The notes beneath the pieces were generated by a model. The model saw only the letters and a program-made list of their open reading frames with translations. It was not told the origin of the DNA and did no database searches. This document shows positions 34,176-36,559 of a stretch of DNA of 36,559 nt, piece after piece. Made by a program: the position numbers and the translations under genes. The first letter of the stretch is position 1. Every line of letters begins with the position of its first letter. The DNA is from Aromatoleum toluolicum (GTDB lineage: Bacteria > Pseudomonadota > Gammaproteobacteria > Burkholderiales > Rhodocyclaceae), in contig NZ_WTVS01000055.1 of NCBI RefSeq assembly GCF_012911005.2, positions 1 to 36,559 on the forward strand, given 5' to 3'.

Positions 34176-34595
34176 TCAGGCCGCCACCGACACGTCGGCA
34201 GGCTGGAAGCACAGCTCAAAATTCACCATGACTTGCAGCCAGTTCATAGCGAACATGTTGATTTGGGCGCGGCGCGGATTCACCGCACTGCCGCCCGTGT
34301 AGATCACCTGATAACCGAAGGTGTCTTCCATCTCCAGCACCTCGGCCAGCTTGTTGGCCATATCCACACGCAGCTTGAGCCACGGCGCAGGCATTACCGT
34401 GCCCTTCTTCTGGTTGTCGTCGGCCAGCTCGATCAGGCGCATGTCACCCTCGGCGGCCGCAATGTGGCAATACACGGCCATGTCGTCAGGGATTCGCGGA
34501 GGGGCGCAGAAAACCGCACCAGCGCGGGCGGATTGCAGGCTGGGGATCAGGTCGGCCAGTCGGTCAAAGAGGCGGGCATAAACGGTAGTACGCAT
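34176..34595 (-). CDS. Hypothetical protein upstream of parA
   Basis: This 139-residue soluble protein (MRTTVYARLFDRLADLIPSL) is probably of a plasmid-specific unknown family (it resembles DUF6908-type proteins, uncertain). Segments AVYCHIAAAEGDMRLIELADDNQKKGTVMPAPWLKLRVD and NMFAMNWLQVMVNFELCFQ suggest an alpha/beta fold. The start at 34595 follows TAGGAG. It is the first gene of the operon driven from 34737-34764 and leads into parA and parB, so it may belong to the partition/control module. Confidence 0.72.
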   Translation of the reverse strand: MRTTVYARLFDRLADLIPSLQSARAGAVFCAPPRIPDDMAVYCHIAAAEGDMRLIELADDNQKKGTVMPAPWLKLRVDMANKLAEVLEMEDTFGYQVIYTGGSAVNPRRAQINMFAMNWLQVMVNFELCFQPADVSVAA

Positions 34596-34643
34596 GGTCA
34601 AAGCTCCTAAGTCATGTTGATGATGGTCTTCGGTGGATCGTCC

Positions 34644-34659
34644 CTTTCGCGTGCGAAAG
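34644..34659. promoter_or_regulatory. Palindrome B, site 3: CTTTCGCGTGCGAAAG
   Basis: This is the same palindrome family as at 2851 and 32006, with a central T. It lies in the leader between the promoter at 34737 and the first gene of the parAB operon, where a bound ParB-type protein could autorepress. Confidence 0.55.
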
Positions 34660-34736
34660 ATCGGTTCAGCGCCCCACTGTCTGCTCACAGTTGTTTCCGG
34701 GGTTCATCGGCCGTCCATCCGCTGCCGATGAGTTGA

Positions 34737-34767
34737 ATTCTACCATAAAACTATTGACGGTCAATAG
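34737..34767 (-). promoter_or_regulatory. parAB operon promoter with palindromic operator (regulon A, site 2)
   Basis: On the minus strand -35 TTGACC (34759-34764) and -10 TAGAAT (34737-34742) are 16 bp apart. The perfect palindrome CTATTGACGGTCAATAG (34751-34767) covers the -35 box and includes the primase stop codon. It drives 34595 and then parA and parB. Confidence 0.75.
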
Positions 34768-35737
34768 TTGAAAGCATGTTTTTTTCCAAGCCGCATAAGT
34801 CGATCAGCTCGCCCACGGAAAACTTGGACGGCCCAGCAATGGCGGTCAGAATCCGGCACAGCATTGCCGGTGCATTGATCTGCTGGAGACGCGGCGCAGC
34901 CGTGGCAACCAGCCGCGCCCGGCCCTCGGCGTACTCCAACTGGCAACCCTGCATCGCGCTGGCCAGGAAGAAGCCTTCGAGGCTTGAAGCCTCCAAGGCC
35001 AAGTCGTTGAAGGCATCCCCACCCTTGGCGCGCACGTAGCTGTCCGGGTCGTGGTCGCGCGGAAGGAAAAGGAAACTCACGTCGGCTGCGTCGGTGACAT
35101 GAGGCAGGCACACGTCCAGGGCGCGCACAGCCGCCCGTCTGCCGGCGTCGTCCCCGTCAAAGCAGAAGATCACGCGCTTGGCCAAGCCCAGCAGCCGCTC
35201 CACATGCTGGCCTGTTGTAGCCGTGCCCAGCGTGGCCACAGCGTTCTGCACACCATGTTGGGCCAGACTGACGACATCCAGGTATCCCTCCACCACATAG
35301 GCGGTGCCGGTCGCGGCAATGGCCTCGGCCGCCTGGGTCAGACCGAACAGCACGCGCCCCTTCTGGAAAACTTCGGTTTCCGGTGAGTTGAGATACTTCG
35401 GCCCGTCGCCTTCGAGCACGCGGCCACCGAAGCCGATCACGCTGCCGGCGTCATCGAGGATGGGGAACATGATTCGGTCGCGGAAGCGGTCATAGCGGCG
35501 GCCGCCGTCATTGACCGCAACCAGCCCGGCCTTCTCCAAGGCCCGGTCGTTGTAGTTCGGGAATGCCTCGCGCAGCGCCTGGAAGCCGGCCGGGGCATAG
35601 CCCAAGCCATAACGGGCCGCGATGTCGCCGCGCAGGCCGCGCGCCTTCAGGTATGCAACCGCACGATGAGCGGCGCGGAGCTGGCCACGGTAAAACGATG
35701 CGGCTTGTGTCAGGTGGTCGATCAAGATGTGGGACAT
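34751..35737 (-). CDS. DnaG-like primase lacking the zinc-finger domain
   Basis: This 328-residue protein has the DnaG catalytic core only. The N-terminal subdomain spans about residues 10-110 (YLKARGLRGDIAARYGLGYAP, RFRDRIMFPI, GFGGRVLEGDGPKYLNSPET). The TOPRIM domain follows with VVEGYLDVVSLAQHGVQNAVATLGT (Glu150) and FDGDDAGRRAA (Asp194 and Asp196). The CHC2 zinc finger that binds template in DnaG is absent from the N-terminus, and the DnaB-binding C-terminal domain is replaced by ~80 other residues. It starts just after the previous gene's stop. It may prime plasmid DNA after transfer or at the origin (inference). Confidence 0.87.
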   Translation of the reverse strand: MSHILIDHLTQAASFYRGQLRAAHRAVAYLKARGLRGDIAARYGLGYAPAGFQALREAFPNYNDRALEKAGLVAVNDGGRRYDRFRDRIMFPILDDAGSVIGFGGRVLEGDGPKYLNSPETEVFQKGRVLFGLTQAAEAIAATGTAYVVEGYLDVVSLAQHGVQNAVATLGTATTGQHVERLLGLAKRVIFCFDGDDAGRRAAVRALDVCLPHVTDAADVSFLFLPRDHDPDSYVRAKGGDAFNDLALEASSLEGFFLASAMQGCQLEYAEGRARLVATAAPRLQQINAPAMLCRILTAIAGPSKFSVGELIDLCGLEKNMLSTIDRQ

Positions 35738-35740
35738 AGT

Positions 35741-36118
35741 TCAAGCCTTCGGGATGTTGAGAGAGAGGCGGCCGGTGTCGTACATGTGCAGCATGGAGAG
35801 GAAGTAGCTCGGATCGGCAGGCCACTTGCATCCCTGCCAGTACGCCAGCAAGGCCCCGCGCACCGGCTCTTGGTAGCCATTGAGGCGCCGCCGTGCCTCG
35901 CGCCACTTGTCGGCTCGGCGCTTGCGGTCAGTGGCTTGCTGACGCTCCCATTGCAGCCGGCGAGCCGTCATTTCCTCGTCCACGTCGATCTGCTCGGCCG
36001 CCACTTGGTCAGCGAACAGAGGAAGGGCCTCGCGCTCGGCCTTCTGCTTGCGCGCGAAAGCGGCACGCTTGCGCTCGGTGTCACGGAACTCGTACTTGCC
36101 GAAGCGATGGAAACGCAT
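35741..36118 (-). CDS. Small charged hypothetical protein upstream of primase
   Basis: This 125-residue protein is very rich in Arg, Lys and Glu in its first half (YEFRDTERKRAAFARKQKAEREALPLF, MTARRLQWERQQATDRKRRADKW), probably helical and possibly nucleic-acid binding. The C-terminal part (EPVRGALLAYWQGCKWPADPSYFLSMLHMYDTG) looks folded. It ends 3 bp before the primase start. A missing-domain partner for the zinc-finger-less primase is one possibility, but it has no Cys cluster. Confidence 0.65.
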   Translation of the reverse strand: MRFHRFGKYEFRDTERKRAAFARKQKAEREALPLFADQVAAEQIDVDEEMTARRLQWERQQATDRKRRADKWREARRRLNGYQEPVRGALLAYWQGCKWPADPSYFLSMLHMYDTGRLSLNIPKA

Positions 36119-36127
36119 GGCAGGCCC

Positions 36128-36400
36128 TCAATGGTTCCAGTGCTTCCGGCCGTACTTTCGGCCGGCGATGGTGATGCGATCTTCGGCGTCGATGGGCACG
36201 CACTCGCGGCCGCCATCGGCCCGCAACACGGTGCATTGGCCAGCCTCGCCGGTCACGGTAGAGTCGAAGCCGCACACGTAGAACACCCAAGGGCTGTGCT
36301 CGTCCTCGCGGAACTGAGCGAACCCGTGGAAGTCCCGCTTCAGAGCCACGCCGCTCCGAGGAACATCCGGGCCAAAGTCGAAAGCGCCTTGATCTGCCAT
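36128..36400 (-). CDS. Small hypothetical protein, first gene of primase operon
   Basis: This 90-residue protein (MADQGAFDFGPDVPRSGVALK) is not recognised. Alternating strands such as SPWVFYVCGFDSTVTGEAGQCTVLRADGG suggest a small beta-domain, and the C-terminus RITIAGRKYGRKHWNH is basic. The start at 36400 follows TAGGAG. It is the first gene after the promoter at 36430-36458 and is followed 9 bp later by the next gene of the operon. Confidence 0.68.
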   Translation of the reverse strand: MADQGAFDFGPDVPRSGVALKRDFHGFAQFREDEHSPWVFYVCGFDSTVTGEAGQCTVLRADGGRECVPIDAEDRITIAGRKYGRKHWNH

Positions 36401-36429
36401 GCTGAAACTCCTACTCAACCAATGCCTAC

Positions 36430-36461
36430 ATTCTACCCGTCAAACTATTGACCATCAATAG
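36430..36461 (-). promoter_or_regulatory. Primase operon promoter with palindromic operator (regulon A, site 3)
   Basis: On the minus strand -35 TTGATG (36453-36458) and -10 TAGAAT (36430-36435) are 17 bp apart. The palindrome CTATTGACCATCAATAG (36445-36461, one mismatch pair) covers the -35. About 30 bp around it are almost the same as at 2759-2798, as if duplicated. Confidence 0.75.
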
Positions 36462-36559
36462 TTTGTGAGAGAAAAAAGCCTGATTTTTCGCGGGTTCCCG
36501 GCTTGTGTTTCTTCGGGGTTCAGGCAAGCTACCTTGGAGCCTCGGGGCGGGGTTTGGGG
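36462..36559. other. Non-coding window edge
   Basis: No gene is seen upstream of the primase operon promoter within this last stretch. It is less GC-rich near 36462-36490 and then GC-rich. If the molecule is circular it may continue into position 1, which cannot be decided from the window. Confidence 0.4.

Noticed and set aside
31979..34231. A 750-codon open frame on the plus strand
   Set aside because: It is antisense to parB and parA, which have clear motifs; GC-rich third positions keep the opposite frame open by chance.

Overview
The window is plasmid DNA of the broad-host-range kind found in Beta- and Gammaproteobacteria. It has high GC, no chromosomal housekeeping genes, two unrelated iteron origins, two partition/regulation modules, a mercury-resistance transposon and IS1071-type elements. 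No host species can be named from the sequence.

Layout. (1) Positions 28750-36559 and 1-6043 are one plasmid backbone. It holds an iteron origin with a RepA (RPA-type) initiator, a HigB/HigA-like toxin-antitoxin pair, a KorA-like repressor, ParB and ParA, a short TOPRIM primase with small companion genes, an operon with a cytosine-5 DNA methyltransferase and a secreted PLD-family nuclease, and a second KfrA-type protein coupled to a membrane protein with an HEXXH motif. Three of its promoters carry the same palindrome, CTATTGAC-N-GTCAATAG, over the -35 box, so it looks like one coordinated regulon. (2) Positions 6044-28749 are a 22,706-bp insertion. It starts with a Tn21-subgroup 38-bp inverted repeat and a merRTPCADE-urf2-tnpR-tnpA mercury transposon whose tnpA is cut by a complete 3204-bp IS1071. 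It continues with a large piece of an IncP-1 (R751-like) plasmid: oriV, a DinJ/YafQ-like toxin-antitoxin pair, klcA, klcB, korC, kleA/B/E/F, korA, incC, korB, kfrA, kfrB, kfrC, traM and a truncated traL. It ends in a 288-bp miniature element with Tn21-type inverted repeats.

The main discovery is that the outer ends of this block (6044 and 28749) are inverted Tn21-type repeats (34/38 identical) flanked by a perfect 5-bp direct repeat, TGTTC (6039-6043 and 28750-28754). The whole 22.7 kb therefore appears to have moved as a single transposon, with a miniature inverted-repeat element serving as one end and carrying an IncP-1 replication/control region as cargo. Neither trfA nor the transfer genes beyond traL/traM are in the window, so the IncP-1 oriV is probably silent unless TrfA is supplied from elsewhere, and replication most likely depends on RepA.

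Other points of note: both origins carry a similar ~100-bp GC-rich block beside their AT-rich region although their iterons are unrelated; the two kfrA promoters share a 13-bp half-site but differ in arm spacing by exactly 10 bp; extra TrfA iterons lie outside oriV, one of them forming the Shine-Dalgarno region of klcB; and a convergent promoter and terminator over the repA leader suggest an antisense RNA.
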